Origin: Bacillota bacterium
GTDB lineage: Bacteria > Bacillota > Clostridia > Acetivibrionales > DSM-1351
Reading direction: 5' to 3'
NCBI GenBank assembly: GCA_023391425.1
Contig: JAEWAX010000037.1
Location: 62,001 to 126,000 of the forward strand
Length of the DNA stretch: 64,000 bases
The notes below the pieces were generated by a model that saw only the letters and a list, made by a program, of their open reading frames with translations, did no database searches and had not been told where the DNA came from. Every line of letters begins with the position of its first letter. The stretch's first letter is position 1. The translations under genes and the position numbers were made by a program. Of the stretch, positions 15,514 through 24,392 are shown in pieces.

Positions 15514-17895
15514 TTATTCTTGATTATTGATTTCCCATATATTTGTCTTCCTTACTTGACCAAGACTTACTAAAACAGCAAACATAGTTACTACTAAGAT
15601 TATTATTGGATAGATAACAAATACTTGTAATGGTTCAATCAGTAGTTTAATTTCTGTTATGCCCATCATACCAAATACTATAGTAGCTAGTTTATTACCT
15701 GTTAAGTTTGCTACTAGAGTTCCCAGTATAATAGAAATTATTAATACAATAACAATTCTTGTTGCCTGCCATTTTCTAATGTCTTTGTCTTTAAAACCAG
15801 TTGACTTTAGTACTGCTATTTCACTTATTTCCTTAGTTATAAGCATTCTGACTAATAAACAGGTTATAAGAAAATTAATACCCAAAACTATAACTAATAT
15901 AATATTTCTAGTCATTCCCAATTGCTGCGTACTACTACCTAAGTTTTTTTCTATGTATTCGCTAGCGCTCTTTATATCAAGTTCTGGGAATTGCTCTTTC
16001 AGAGTTCTAATGGCCTCTTCTTTATCTATGTTTTTATCATTTATTTCCCCAAATACATTTAATAAGAAGATATCTTTAAGGTTAAACTTATGATTTTCCG
16101 AAAACCTAACCGAATATCCAGTATTATTCATAGATTGATATATCGCTGTTACAATAAATTGGTCTGTTCTGCCTTGTATTGTGGAATTGATGTTATCACC
16201 TAAGCCAATTTTAAAGTACTTTGCTACTTGTATTGATATAGCTATTTCATTCTCTAGTTTTGGAGCTGTACCACTTAAATACTCATAATTATCTGCCCCA
16301 TAATCATATGCCTGTAACCCTCTAACGGTTTTAGCTTCATCCGGATTATATGAATAGACTGCTGTATTAAAGTATATATCCGGATGAACCTTTACATTAA
16401 TTCCTTTGTTCTCCGCCTCCTGCTCAATATTGCTCAGTTCTTTCTTTAGATCCTCAATACTACTATTCATATATTTTTCAGAAAAACTACTGGCCCCTAT
16501 GTAAAAGTCTGTTGCTTTAGCTTCTCCAAATAGTTTTATAACCTCATTTGAGCTCAAAGTATTAATCAGGTTTATTGGTATAATAATTATTGCTGTACCT
16601 AAAATAAATGTAATAATAAGTATTATGAATTTTTTAAAGCCACCTATCAAATCACTAATTGCTAAATACATTGGTGTACTAATATGCTCCATCCTATGAA
16701 GCTTTAGCTTTCTTGAAATAGTAAATCTTTCACCTGTACTTCCCTGCCTAATAGCATCAATTGCAGATAATTTATTTATCTTTCTCGTACACATATAGCA
16801 AAAGCCAACTGTAATAAATATAATTAACACCACACTAATTACTGATAATACATAATTAAGTATTGTTGTCTTCATCATAATATGTGTTGAAATACTATTC
16901 ATAAGATAACCTGTAAATGGAATACTTGCTATAAAACCTATGCCACCACCAACTAGAGCTATTGCAAAGTATTTAACCATATATATACTCTTTATACCTT
17001 TATTTTTAAGTCCTATCGCCTTCATGATACCGATTTCTTTATATTCTTCTTTAATTGTAAACACAATGGTAAATCTAAGAATTAGAAATGAAATAAAAAT
17101 TAAAAATATACTTAGTACTATCATAATAGCAGCTGTCATTAAATCCATAAAGTAGCTGAAAGTAACTAAACTACTACTAAAAGTAAATATTGAATTGATT
17201 GATGTTTTACTATAATCCTTTTCAACCTCTTCATATGAAGTACCTTGATTCTTCATAATTGACCATAGCTTTACTGTCGTTTTATTTTCAGTCTTATAAA
17301 AATCTTCATAATCGTTATCACTTAACATAATTCTTTTAATACCAAGTAACTCCGAGCCAAAGGTAACCTCCTTAACATAATGTTTTACAGTTAGCTCCTT
17401 TTCACAGTCATCTATTTTGAATTTAATTTTATCACCAAGCTTAATTCCTGTTTTTTCTTTCATAAGCAATGGAATTGCAACCTCTCCTGCTTCCAGTTTA
17501 AAGGGTTCATCCTTTTGATTGTAAACAAGATTATATTTATCTGGTATTTTTGCAAGTAATAAGCTTTGATTGTCATTTAGCTCTTCACATTGTTTCGGAA
17601 GAGTAATATCATCAGCCGTAACAGATATCATTTCGTCATAACTTATACTTTTAACTTTATCGCTACTATTAGCCCATTCCTCCATCTTCTTGTCATTTTC
17701 CTCATCATAATAAGTCAATACCATATTATCTGGAGTATTAGATACTTTTTTAAAATTATCTAATGCGTTTGTAGTAGTGTATAGCATGTTTACACTGCTA
17801 GCAATTAACATACTGGCTACTATCATAAATAAAAATAGTATTGTGTTCATCGCTTTTTTTCTTTTTAAGTCCTTTTTTAATATCTTAAAAAACAC
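15514..17895 (-). CDS. FtsX/MacB-type ABC transporter permease, two FtsX domains
   Basis: 793 residues with an N-terminal membrane segment, an extracellular domain (about 45-250) and a first FtsX domain of three membrane segments (about 255-385). A second extracellular domain and a second FtsX domain (about 665-790) follow. RKKAMNTILFLFMIV and KEEYKEIGIMKAIGLKNKGI, with the later KEISEIAVLKSTGFKDKDIR, are the usual repeated cytoplasmic elbows. It starts with GTG at 17895 after GAGAGGAAG. The large two-domain layout is that of lipoprotein or peptide exporters rather than BceB. The substrate is unknown. It is the first gene of the permease-ATPase-regulator-kinase operon. Confidence 0.9.
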   Translation of the reverse strand: MFFKILKKDLKRKKAMNTILFLFMIVASMLIASSVNMLYTTTNALDNFKKVSNTPDNMVLTYYDEENDKKMEEWANSSDKVKSISYDEMISVTADDITLPKQCEELNDNQSLLLAKIPDKYNLVYNQKDEPFKLEAGEVAIPLLMKEKTGIKLGDKIKFKIDDCEKELTVKHYVKEVTFGSELLGIKRIMLSDNDYEDFYKTENKTTVKLWSIMKNQGTSYEEVEKDYSKTSINSIFTFSSSLVTFSYFMDLMTAAIMIVLSIFLIFISFLILRFTIVFTIKEEYKEIGIMKAIGLKNKGIKSIYMVKYFAIALVGGGIGFIASIPFTGYLMNSISTHIMMKTTILNYVLSVISVVLIIFITVGFCYMCTRKINKLSAIDAIRQGSTGERFTISRKLKLHRMEHISTPMYLAISDLIGGFKKFIILIITFILGTAIIIIPINLINTLSSNEVIKLFGEAKATDFYIGASSFSEKYMNSSIEDLKKELSNIEQEAENKGINVKVHPDIYFNTAVYSYNPDEAKTVRGLQAYDYGADNYEYLSGTAPKLENEIAISIQVAKYFKIGLGDNINSTIQGRTDQFIVTAIYQSMNNTGYSVRFSENHKFNLKDIFLLNVFGEINDKNIDKEEAIRTLKEQFPELDIKSASEYIEKNLGSSTQQLGMTRNIILVIVLGINFLITCLLVRMLITKEISEIAVLKSTGFKDKDIRKWQATRIVIVLIISIILGTLVANLTGNKLATIVFGMMGITEIKLLIEPLQVFVIYPIIILVVTMFAVLVSLGQVRKTNIWEINNQE

Positions 17896-18019
17896 TTTAT
17901 CAACTTCCTCTCTTATCTTATGTGAATAAGTATATATTTTAAATTATTAAATAATCCTTAAGTTTTTTAAAAGATTTATTCGATGGATAAGACTCAGAAT
18001 GTAGTTTATTCAATTCATC

Positions 18020-18048
18020 TTGACACTGTTAAGATTGCACGATATAAT
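18020..18048 (+). promoter_or_regulatory. Sigma-A promoter of the tetR-like gene
   Basis: Perfect consensus: TTGACA (18020-18025), 17 bases, TATAAT (18043-18048). It lies 32 bp before the regulator's start. Confidence 0.9.
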
Positions 18049-18059
18049 CTTATCAGTGT
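18023..18059. promoter_or_regulatory. Predicted TetR-family operator
   Basis: Inverted repeat with 13-bp arms, ACACTGTTAAGAT (18023-18035) and ATCTTATCAGTGT (18047-18059), with one mismatch and an 11-bp centre. It covers both promoter boxes, so binding would block polymerase. A further half-copy (GTGTTAAGAT) continues at 18057-18066. Autoregulation by the adjacent TetR-like protein is the natural reading. Confidence 0.8.
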
Positions 18060-18079
18060 TAAGATAAAGGAGACTTAAA

Positions 18080-18664
18080 ATGTCAACCAAACCGTATCAT
18101 CATGGTAACTTAAGGAATTCTCTGATTGAAACAGGTATTGAACTTATTAATCAAGAGGGTTTAAAACAACTCTCATTAAGAAAAGTAGCTGCATTATGCA
18201 GAGTAAGTCAAACAGCACCTTACAGTCATTTTAAGAGTAAGGAAGACTTGTTGGAAGCAATGAAAGATTATGTAACAGAACAATTTATGGAAGTACTGAA
18301 TAATGCAGTTAAATCCTGTCCAAATCAGCATGACCCCTATGTACTTATTCAACTTGGTAAGAGCTATGTGATGTTTTTCATTAGAAATCCTCATTATTTT
18401 TCATTTCTATTTTCTCAGTCATGTATGGAGGTTAATCTTTCATTGGATGCTGATGGAACGAAGAATTTCCCGCCTTTTGAATTACTTAAAACACTTTCTT
18501 TTCACGTTTTCGGAGAAAGTGGAATGAACAAAGAAAAAATGGAAGATATTATAATATCACTAAGGGCGACTGTGCATGGTCTTGCTTCTATTGCAACAAT
18601 GAAAAATGTTCATTATGATAAGGATTGGGAAACAAAGATTCAAGATTTTATATGGAACAAGTAA
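18080..18664 (+). CDS. TetR/AcrR-family transcriptional regulator
   Basis: 194 residues. The N-terminal helix-turn-helix (about 12-58) contains GLKQLSLRKVAALCRVSQTAPYSHFKSKEDLL in pieces typical of TetR proteins. The ligand-binding domain resembles the WHG-containing subgroup. AAGGAGACTT precedes the ATG. It is transcribed from a consensus promoter that is covered by a long inverted repeat, so it probably represses itself and the following hydrolase gene. The ligand cannot be predicted. Confidence 0.92.
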   Translation: MSTKPYHHGNLRNSLIETGIELINQEGLKQLSLRKVAALCRVSQTAPYSHFKSKEDLLEAMKDYVTEQFMEVLNNAVKSCPNQHDPYVLIQLGKSYVMFFIRNPHYFSFLFSQSCMEVNLSLDADGTKNFPPFELLKTLSFHVFGESGMNKEKMEDIIISLRATVHGLASIATMKNVHYDKDWETKIQDFIWNK

Positions 18665-18764
18665 AGGCATTCTCTGTCTGGCTGTATATTGGGGGATTAA
18701 AATAAAGAATAAAACAATTAAGCGATTTCCGAATAAATCGTTTGTGCGAAAGGCGATATATATT

Positions 18765-19865
18765 ATGCTTATCATACTTGCTATTTTACTTGTTTGTGTC
18801 ATAATTCTTATTGGAATGCTGCTGGCATGGAGTCCCGGAAAACCTGAGCCTTTTTTAGCTGAAAACGGAAATAAACTAGAGGGTAGCATATCCGAAAAAA
18901 ATCATGTCAAAATCAATGGTATGGAACAGGGAATGTTCATCAAGAGTAAAAACAACAATAACCCTGTTTTGCTTCTTGTTCACGGAGGGCCAGGCATGCC
19001 TGAGTATTTCCTTACTGAGAAATATCCTACCGGCCTTGAGAACTATTTTACCATCTGCTACTGGGAGCAACGTGGTGCAGGACTTTCCTATAATGCTGAC
19101 ACTTCTCCTACTTTCATAACAGTGGAACAATTAATATCTGACACATTGGCGGTGACAGATTACCTACGTGAACGCTTTGGACAGGAAAAAGTTTATCTCA
19201 TGGGACATTCGTGGGGTTCTTATATCGGAATCAAGGCTGTAGCACAGGCACCTGAAAAGTATAATGCTTATATCGGTATGTCCCAGATATCACAGCAGCT
19301 AGAATCAGAAAAGCTGGCATACGAATATATGTTGGAACAGTATACAGCAGTAGGAAATACAAAAATGGTACAAAAACTAAAATCATATTCTATTTACCGT
19401 TCTGATGCTGAATTGCATTCATACTTATTTTCACTTTTGCGTGATGAAGCGATGCATGATCTTGGTATTGGCACGATGCACAATATGAAATCAGTAATCA
19501 GTGGAATATTCTTACCAATAATGCAATGTCGGGCATACACATTAGGTGAAAAAATAGATATATGGCGCGGTAAAGTGTTTTCTCGTAACGCCACTAACCT
19601 AGTCGACAAAATGTACTCAGAAGACTTAACCACTGAGGTTTCACAGCTTGACATGCCCGTCTATTTCTTCAGCGGCATACACGATTACACAGTTTCTTAT
19701 ACTTTGGCGGCAGATTATCTTAAAAAACTACAGGCACCTAAAAAAGGCTTTTACACATTTGAGCAGTCTGCCCACAGTCCCTTGTTTGAAGAGCCTGAAA
19801 AATTTTTACGTATTATGCTTGAAGATGTGTTGAACGGAGCTGCAAACCTTTCCGACACAAAATAA
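18765..19865 (+). CDS. Membrane-anchored alpha/beta hydrolase (proline iminopeptidase-like)
   Basis: One N-terminal membrane segment, then an alpha/beta hydrolase fold. The oxyanion stretch is VHGGPGMPEYF, the nucleophile elbow GHSWGSY, the acid in FFSGIHDYTV and the base in FEQSAHSPLFEEP. This matches the proline iminopeptidase-like S33 group. The start is uncertain. The frame is open from 18606, inside the tetR-like gene. A basic stretch just before the membrane segment looks like genuine protein, and a GGGGG ribosome-like site near 18692 has no ordinary start codon behind it. ATG 18765 is the safest choice; GTG 18741 is possible. The base composition is visibly richer in G and C than the neighbours, suggesting transfer together with the regulator. 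Its end overlaps the convergent gene by 53 bp. Confidence 0.82.
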   Translation: MLIILAILLVCVIILIGMLLAWSPGKPEPFLAENGNKLEGSISEKNHVKINGMEQGMFIKSKNNNNPVLLLVHGGPGMPEYFLTEKYPTGLENYFTICYWEQRGAGLSYNADTSPTFITVEQLISDTLAVTDYLRERFGQEKVYLMGHSWGSYIGIKAVAQAPEKYNAYIGMSQISQQLESEKLAYEYMLEQYTAVGNTKMVQKLKSYSIYRSDAELHSYLFSLLRDEAMHDLGIGTMHNMKSVISGIFLPIMQCRAYTLGEKIDIWRGKVFSRNATNLVDKMYSEDLTTEVSQLDMPVYFFSGIHDYTVSYTLAADYLKKLQAPKKGFYTFEQSAHSPLFEEPEKFLRIMLEDVLNGAANLSDTK

Positions 19866-20538
19866 AATGTTTATCTTTTATCTTCAATGCATCATTTATA
19901 TGAACAACCTGATGACGAGTTATAGGCATTAATAATATTCCAGCTACAGTTTTTTTGCCCCAAAAGTCCAAAAGCCATTTTGACTCATCATCTTCTAAAA
20001 CACCACCCTCATCTAAAACGCGCTGTATTCTGGAAGGTTCAATTTTCTTTTTCATGTCACCAGGCCTTAATTGGTTTATAACTTCACGCGTTTTTCTACC
20101 TACTGCAATGCGATAATTTCTTAGTTCCTTCTTGTCAATTTGTGAGCTTAAAGCATCAATTTCATCCTTGGTCATTGCGTTTCCTGTATCGCAAACCGAA
20201 ACCTTCATTTTATCAAGCCAATTGTCACTATTTATTATTTGAATATCATCAGCAATAAGAATATTAGCAGTTATATCTTCAATACGTGTCAAGTGCCAAA
20301 TGTCCCAAGCAATAGTTACAGATTTATCTGTCAGTCTAGTACGGAAAGCTTTTTCATTCAGTCCATCCCACAAATCATCTTCAAAGGTTATTATTTCAAG
20401 TCTAGACATTTCAGATGTATGTACAAGAGAATGCAACTCTAGGCATAATTCAATAGCATTATCGAATTTATCTGGTTTTTGAATGATGTCTTTTAATAAG
20501 GCTTGTTTTGGATTCCATTGTTCCGTTACACTAAGCAT
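19813..20538 (-). CDS. DinB-superfamily protein
   Basis: A 241-residue four-helix-bundle protein of the DinB/YfiT type. Metal-ligand-like histidines occur in ELHSLVHTS, in WDIWHLTRIED and in ITRHQVVHINDAL, and the W-D-x-W-H helix is typical. DinB-like proteins are often thiol (bacillithiol or similar)-dependent S-transferases or of unknown function. GAGG precedes the ATG. The C-terminal 15 or so residues overlap the convergent hydrolase gene and look like an unplanned extension, so an ancestral stop codon may have been lost. Confidence 0.75.
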   Translation of the reverse strand: MLSVTEQWNPKQALLKDIIQKPDKFDNAIELCLELHSLVHTSEMSRLEIITFEDDLWDGLNEKAFRTRLTDKSVTIAWDIWHLTRIEDITANILIADDIQIINSDNWLDKMKVSVCDTGNAMTKDEIDALSSQIDKKELRNYRIAVGRKTREVINQLRPGDMKKKIEPSRIQRVLDEGGVLEDDESKWLLDFWGKKTVAGILLMPITRHQVVHINDALKIKDKHFILCRKGLQLRSTHLQA

Positions 20539-20574
20539 AAATTCACCTCTTCTAATCCAGTTTTGTACTTCTAG

Positions 20575-20904
20575 TCAATCAACTATAAACAATTTCGCAC
20601 CATTCTTAGTATATGAACGATGTGGATTAGCCTCATCAGCGACTTGATAACTTGTTCCCGGTTTTAAAGTAAATTTCCTTCCATCATCAAGTTCAGTGAC
20701 TAATTCTCCTTCCAAAACAAGAAGTACATGTCCTCGTCTACACCAATGATCTGCTAAATACCCCGGAGTATACTCTACCATACGGACTCTGATATTTCCC
20801 ATTTCAAAAGTGCGCCAATAGGCTTCTCCAGTTACACCTGGGTGTTTTGTTGGTGTAATTTCATTCCAATCTATTGTGCAAAAAGGCACATCTTGAATTT
20901 TCAT
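20575..20904 (-). CDS. DHCW-type cupin protein
   Basis: A single cupin domain of 109 residues with DHWCRRGHVLLVLEGEL as metal-binding motif 1 and PGTSYQVADEANPHRSY as motif 2. It resembles the small DHCW-motif cupin family, whose function is unknown. GGAGG lies before the ATG. It is in the same orientation as the DinB-like gene 36 bp downstream and may be cotranscribed. Confidence 0.8.
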   Translation of the reverse strand: MKIQDVPFCTIDWNEITPTKHPGVTGEAYWRTFEMGNIRVRMVEYTPGYLADHWCRRGHVLLVLEGELVTELDDGRKFTLKPGTSYQVADEANPHRSYTKNGAKLFIVD

Positions 20905-20964
20905 AATTTATTTTTCCTCCGAAAAGTCATATTTTTTTGGTTTATAAATTAATAACGTATGTTA

Positions 20965-21768
20965 TTATATCCCTTGAGGTCCCCTATACCTTTTATAAAT
21001 ATCAGGGTCAGCGTACTTATTTTCATGGTAAATTGCATAGTTAGGACAAAAATTATAGCATCTCATACATGCAGTACATGAAGGTAAAAAGCTAAACTCG
21101 TTTTCAGAAAAAGCAATGCTTTTTGTAGGGCAATCTTTTAGGCAAAGCATACATTGTCTACACTTTTCTTTATTTATACTTAAAGTAAGATAACTATCCC
21201 TTACAGCATTTTTTGAGGCCTTTCTTATAAATACACCTGGAACTAGATAAAATCCAATATTTCTTATGTATCCCTTGCCACTAGCTACTCTATTTATAAG
21301 TCTTTCAATTTTTTCTTTGCCTTTATTCATTCTTATTTTCAATTGGTCTCTTGTAATGAAGTTAGCTTTGATTTTAGGAGTTGATACGTTATTACTCATT
21401 TTTAGGTTTATGTACCCAATCAGTTTAAAGCTACCGTTCTCAAGTAATGTCTTTGCACAAAGCGGACCAAATGCGTCAATATATCCTGCTGTAGTGACTA
21501 TAAAGACTTGCTTCCGCAGTGTTTTACTCTGAATGTTCTTTAACTTCTCAACAAACTCTTTCATAATGTTAGGCATATCAGCGCCATAAATAGGAAATGC
21601 AATTCCAACAATATCTGTTTCATTGATTTTGTCTTCAAGTTTTGGAATATTATGCTCAATGGAATAGGTTTCACAAGTATAGACCCTTTTAGAGATATTT
21701 TCACTTAATTGGTCAACTGCCCATTTTGTGTTTCCTGTACCTGAGAAATAAAAAACTGTGAATTTCAT
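20965..21768 (-). CDS. EFR1-family flavodoxin-ferredoxin fusion
   Basis: 267 residues. The N-terminal flavodoxin domain begins FYFSGTGNTKWAVDQL (FMN phosphate loop). It is followed by two 4Fe-4S sites, CRQCMLCLKDCP and CTACMRCYNFCP, at about residues 205-245. Such EFR1-type proteins are common in anaerobic Firmicutes and carry electrons between ferredoxin pools and flavin enzymes. GAGGAG lies before the ATG. The gene neighbours a ferredoxin-nitroreductase fusion in the same orientation. Confidence 0.88.
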   Translation of the reverse strand: MKFTVFYFSGTGNTKWAVDQLSENISKRVYTCETYSIEHNIPKLEDKINETDIVGIAFPIYGADMPNIMKEFVEKLKNIQSKTLRKQVFIVTTAGYIDAFGPLCAKTLLENGSFKLIGYINLKMSNNVSTPKIKANFITRDQLKIRMNKGKEKIERLINRVASGKGYIRNIGFYLVPGVFIRKASKNAVRDSYLTLSINKEKCRQCMLCLKDCPTKSIAFSENEFSFLPSCTACMRCYNFCPNYAIYHENKYADPDIYKRYRGPQGI

Positions 21769-21924
21769 ATTAGCTCCTCAAGACTAAACCCCTACTGTTT
21801 TAAAAGTCTATTTATTTTACTATAAAACTTATTCTTTACTGTAATATTCATAATTTTATTTTTCATTAGCTCCATGTATTCGCTTACCACCAAATACACG
21901 AATAGTCCTTGTTTCAGCAATTCT

Positions 21925-22830
21925 CTATATTATTTTGAATTCCTTTTCAATCCTAACCTTTACATTCCGATATTTAGCATTTTTCTTTCCAATAGAAAAA
22001 GCACTAAGAACCTCTCTGTTTTCGGGAATTCCAAGTTTTATAAATATTGCTTTTAACTCTTTTGATTTTTTTACTTGAAAACCTTTTAATGCCATGCTTA
22101 TCCAACCTAAAAAGCAAGTTCCCAAATCCAATGCTTCTGCTCCAAGCATTAGTTGGTATTCCATAATAGTTAAGTTTTCTCTAGATACGGGACTACCTTT
22201 TTCACTATGTAGAAGAACCAAATTTGGTGCATTATAAGTCAACATATTAATATTTTCTGATTTAGCAGCTAAAATCTTTTCTATTAAATTACAAGTACTA
22301 TTAATGCTATCTCTAAGAGAAGGATTAATAGCTTTAGGAATTTTAATCCATAATGAGGATAATTTTTTATGCAGTAACTCTATATACCAATATGTATATT
22401 CTAAAAGATGACCTAACAATTCCTTGTTTTCTATAATAACAACTTCTGTGTTTCTTATCAGTTGTGTATGCCCTCCCCTTGGGGATAAGCAAGCAATTTG
22501 AGATAAATATTGTTTCTCATTTTCTGATAAGACTTCATCTTTATAGCTTCTAATAGTCCTTCTCTTCTTCAAAAAATCAACAAGCTGTGATGGTTCAATG
22601 CACGGTTTGTCATTATTCAATGGCTCTGTAAGCACATCAGTATTTTTTGCAGCCCCTGTTGGACACACAGAAATACAATCTCCACAATTAATACAATATT
22701 TTTCCCTGCGCTTATTAATAACTACTCCATTCTCGCTTTTTACAAAGATTTTTGTAGGACATACACTTGTACATACCCCACAGTTTGTACATTTGTTTGC
22801 ATCAATAAATAACTTTTGTTCATAATTCAT
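21925..22830 (-). CDS. Ferredoxin-nitroreductase fusion protein
   Basis: 301 residues. Two N-terminal 4Fe-4S motifs (CTNCGVCTSVCP and CINCGDCISVCP) are followed by a nitroreductase-family FMN domain (RRTIRSYKDEVLSE, then NAPNLVLLHSEKG and GAEALDLGTCFLGW). Members reduce nitro compounds, quinones or other acceptors with electrons from ferredoxin. AAAGGGG precedes the ATG. No disruption is seen. It is probably part of reductive detoxification together with the EFR1 protein. Confidence 0.9.
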   Translation of the reverse strand: MNYEQKLFIDANKCTNCGVCTSVCPTKIFVKSENGVVINKRREKYCINCGDCISVCPTGAAKNTDVLTEPLNNDKPCIEPSQLVDFLKKRRTIRSYKDEVLSENEKQYLSQIACLSPRGGHTQLIRNTEVVIIENKELLGHLLEYTYWYIELLHKKLSSLWIKIPKAINPSLRDSINSTCNLIEKILAAKSENINMLTYNAPNLVLLHSEKGSPVSRENLTIMEYQLMLGAEALDLGTCFLGWISMALKGFQVKKSKELKAIFIKLGIPENREVLSAFSIGKKNAKYRNVKVRIEKEFKII

Positions 22831-22897
22831 GTTATATACCCCTTTATAGCTGTTTATTAAAATAGAAAATTACTCAAAAATTAACTCATAAAATGGA

Positions 22898-23365
22898 TTA
22901 TACAGTCTTTTCTTTCATCATTAAGTACTCAGTAACACCCTTTTTATATAGATTTGGTATTACCCCAACTTCTTTATAACCTAAGCTCATATATAATCTC
23001 ATAGCCTTTTGATTAAAATCTGCAACTACAAGAAATACTTTTTGATTATTTTTAAAAACTTTGTCCTCATAAAATTTAATTAACTCTTTTCCAATACCCA
23101 TACCTCTACATTCTTCTTTAACAGCTATGATATGTAAATATGGGAAACTATGAAAAGCTCCTTTTTGAATAAACCATATGAAGCCCAAGCAAATATCTCC
23201 ACCGTCTAATGCTAAATAGATTTCTTCTTTTCCAATTCCTTCCTTTAATGTAGCAGTAGCATTTGCTTCAGCTGGGAAGTATTCTCTTCCAAGATCAGAT
23301 TTCAATAATGCTGTTTTACAATCTTCTAAATATTCAATACTTGCTTTTCTTATCGTTATGTTCAT
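22898..23365 (-). CDS. GNAT-family N-acetyltransferase
   Basis: 155 residues of the GCN5-related fold. The acetyl-CoA loop is EECRGMGIGKELIKFYE, and the C-terminal strand-helix KAMRLYMSLGYKEVGVI is typical. The substrate is unknown. It is a single gene with no evident operon partner. The gap to the next gene holds a long hairpin. Confidence 0.85.
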   Translation of the reverse strand: MNITIRKASIEYLEDCKTALLKSDLGREYFPAEANATATLKEGIGKEEIYLALDGGDICLGFIWFIQKGAFHSFPYLHIIAVKEECRGMGIGKELIKFYEDKVFKNNQKVFLVVADFNQKAMRLYMSLGYKEVGVIPNLYKKGVTEYLMMKEKTV

Positions 23366-23558
23366 AATACAACTTCCATGCTATCTAAGTATTATTTTTC
23401 TTATCTTAATCTTTAATGTTAGGGAATTGTAATTAAACATATTCCTGATTATGAAGTTTTTTAATAACTTTCTATCTTCCTCTCGCAAAATATTCCCTTA
23501 ATGATAACATATATTCCACGAAATAGTAAATACGACTTTGCTTTTGCTAAAGAGAGAT

Positions 23559-23596
23559 AAAGCTTGTACCAACCTCATAAGGCTAGCACAAGCTTT
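23559..23596 (-). terminator. Stem-loop downstream of fosX
   Basis: A 16-bp stem (23559-23574 with 23581-23596), complete on the minus strand when three G-U pairs are counted, has a 6-base loop. It lies about 50 bases past the end of fosX. The following T run is poor, so termination strength is uncertain. The three differences between the arms pair only in the minus-strand RNA, which suggests function as RNA on that strand. Confidence 0.6.
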
Positions 23597-23647
23597 AGTT
23601 GCAGGCTAATGATTTAACTGTTATTTTTCACAACCTTCTTTTAGGCT

Positions 23648-24055
23648 TCATTTACCTTTTGAATAACGTTCTAATCTCTCTTCAAGTGTTCCAGTATGCA
23701 ATTCAAACAGATGATTGTCATAGTCATAAAAATATACTGAACGTCCTTCGCCATCTACACGTGAACGTTCTGGTATTATATCTGCCCCAGCATCCTTAAT
23801 TCGTTTAATAAATTCGTCAAAACAACTGTCTGGTATCTTAAAAGCGATATGATTATATGTACGCTCTATAAGTGGCTTACCTTCCATAATACAAATCCAT
23901 AAACCATTAATAAGAAAGAACTTTTCTTTTGATAATGAAAAGGTCTCATTTCCACTTGAATAGACTTCTTTTGCTTCAAAAATCTTCTCTAATAATTTTG
24001 TTGTTTTCTTTAAGTCATTTACTATTAACGTGATATGGCTTAATCCAGAAATCAT
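23648..24055 (-). CDS. fosX: Fosfomycin hydrolase FosX
   Basis: A 135-residue glyoxalase-fold metalloenzyme (Mn-dependent) that opens the fosfomycin epoxide with water. The key residues known for Listeria FosX are all at the expected positions: metal ligands His7, His69 and Glu118, and the general base Glu44 (in SLSKEKFFL). The start MISGLSHITLIV matches the family. I used the ATG at 24055, with GGGAG 10 bases upstream, rather than the longer open frame to 24076. Glu44 argues for FosX over the thiol transferases FosA and FosB. This is probably a chromosomal intrinsic resistance gene: no mobile element is adjacent. Confidence 0.93.
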   Translation of the reverse strand: MISGLSHITLIVNDLKKTTKLLEKIFEAKEVYSSGNETFSLSKEKFFLINGLWICIMEGKPLIERTYNHIAFKIPDSCFDEFIKRIKDAGADIIPERSRVDGEGRSVYFYDYDNHLFELHTGTLEERLERYSKGK

Positions 24056-24072
24056 GGTATTCAACTCCCATT

Positions 24073-24312
24073 TCATACAAAATTTAAATTATCTGCTGAG
24101 TTCAATTTCTTTTCCTCTATTTTCTGTAATTTAAATTCTATATAATAAAATATATCCAATTTCAATACTGATAAAGGCAGCTTGATAGGCTCCCATTTCC
24201 TAAGTTCTATCATATCACAGCAGGAAAGATGTTCAATATCAATAATATTATCTAATAAATCTAGAAACAAAAGGCAGCATGCCTTTTCAACATACCACCC
24301 AAATAATAATGA
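24073..24312 (-). pseudogene. Possible remnant of an unknown gene
   Basis: An open stretch upstream of fosX encodes a protein-like sequence (DNIIDIEHLSCCDMIELR, KWEPIKLPLSVLKLD) with no clear start codon. The nearest start is a TTG at 24270 without a ribosome site. It may be the end of a truncated gene. No family is recognised. Confidence 0.3.
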
Positions 24313-24314
24313 TG

Positions 24315-24392
24315 TTTCAATATTTTTGCATTATTAGCAATATGAATACTAGATATTTCAGTATTTTTACATTATTGGTAATTAAAATACTA
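24315..24392. repeat. Tandem pair of 37-bp AT-rich repeats
   Basis: Two similar units (24315-24351 and 24356-24392) begin TTTCARTATTTTTRCATTAT and end in AATACTA. The second lies against the map stop codon. Each has partly complementary ends (AGTATT/AATACT) and could fold as a weak hairpin. Confidence 0.5.

Noticed and set aside
12727..17895. Bce-type bacitracin sensing and resistance module
   Set aside because: The gene set is similar, but the kinase has a sizeable extracellular domain and the permease has two FtsX domains with two large loops. BceS has almost no loop and BceB a single large loop.
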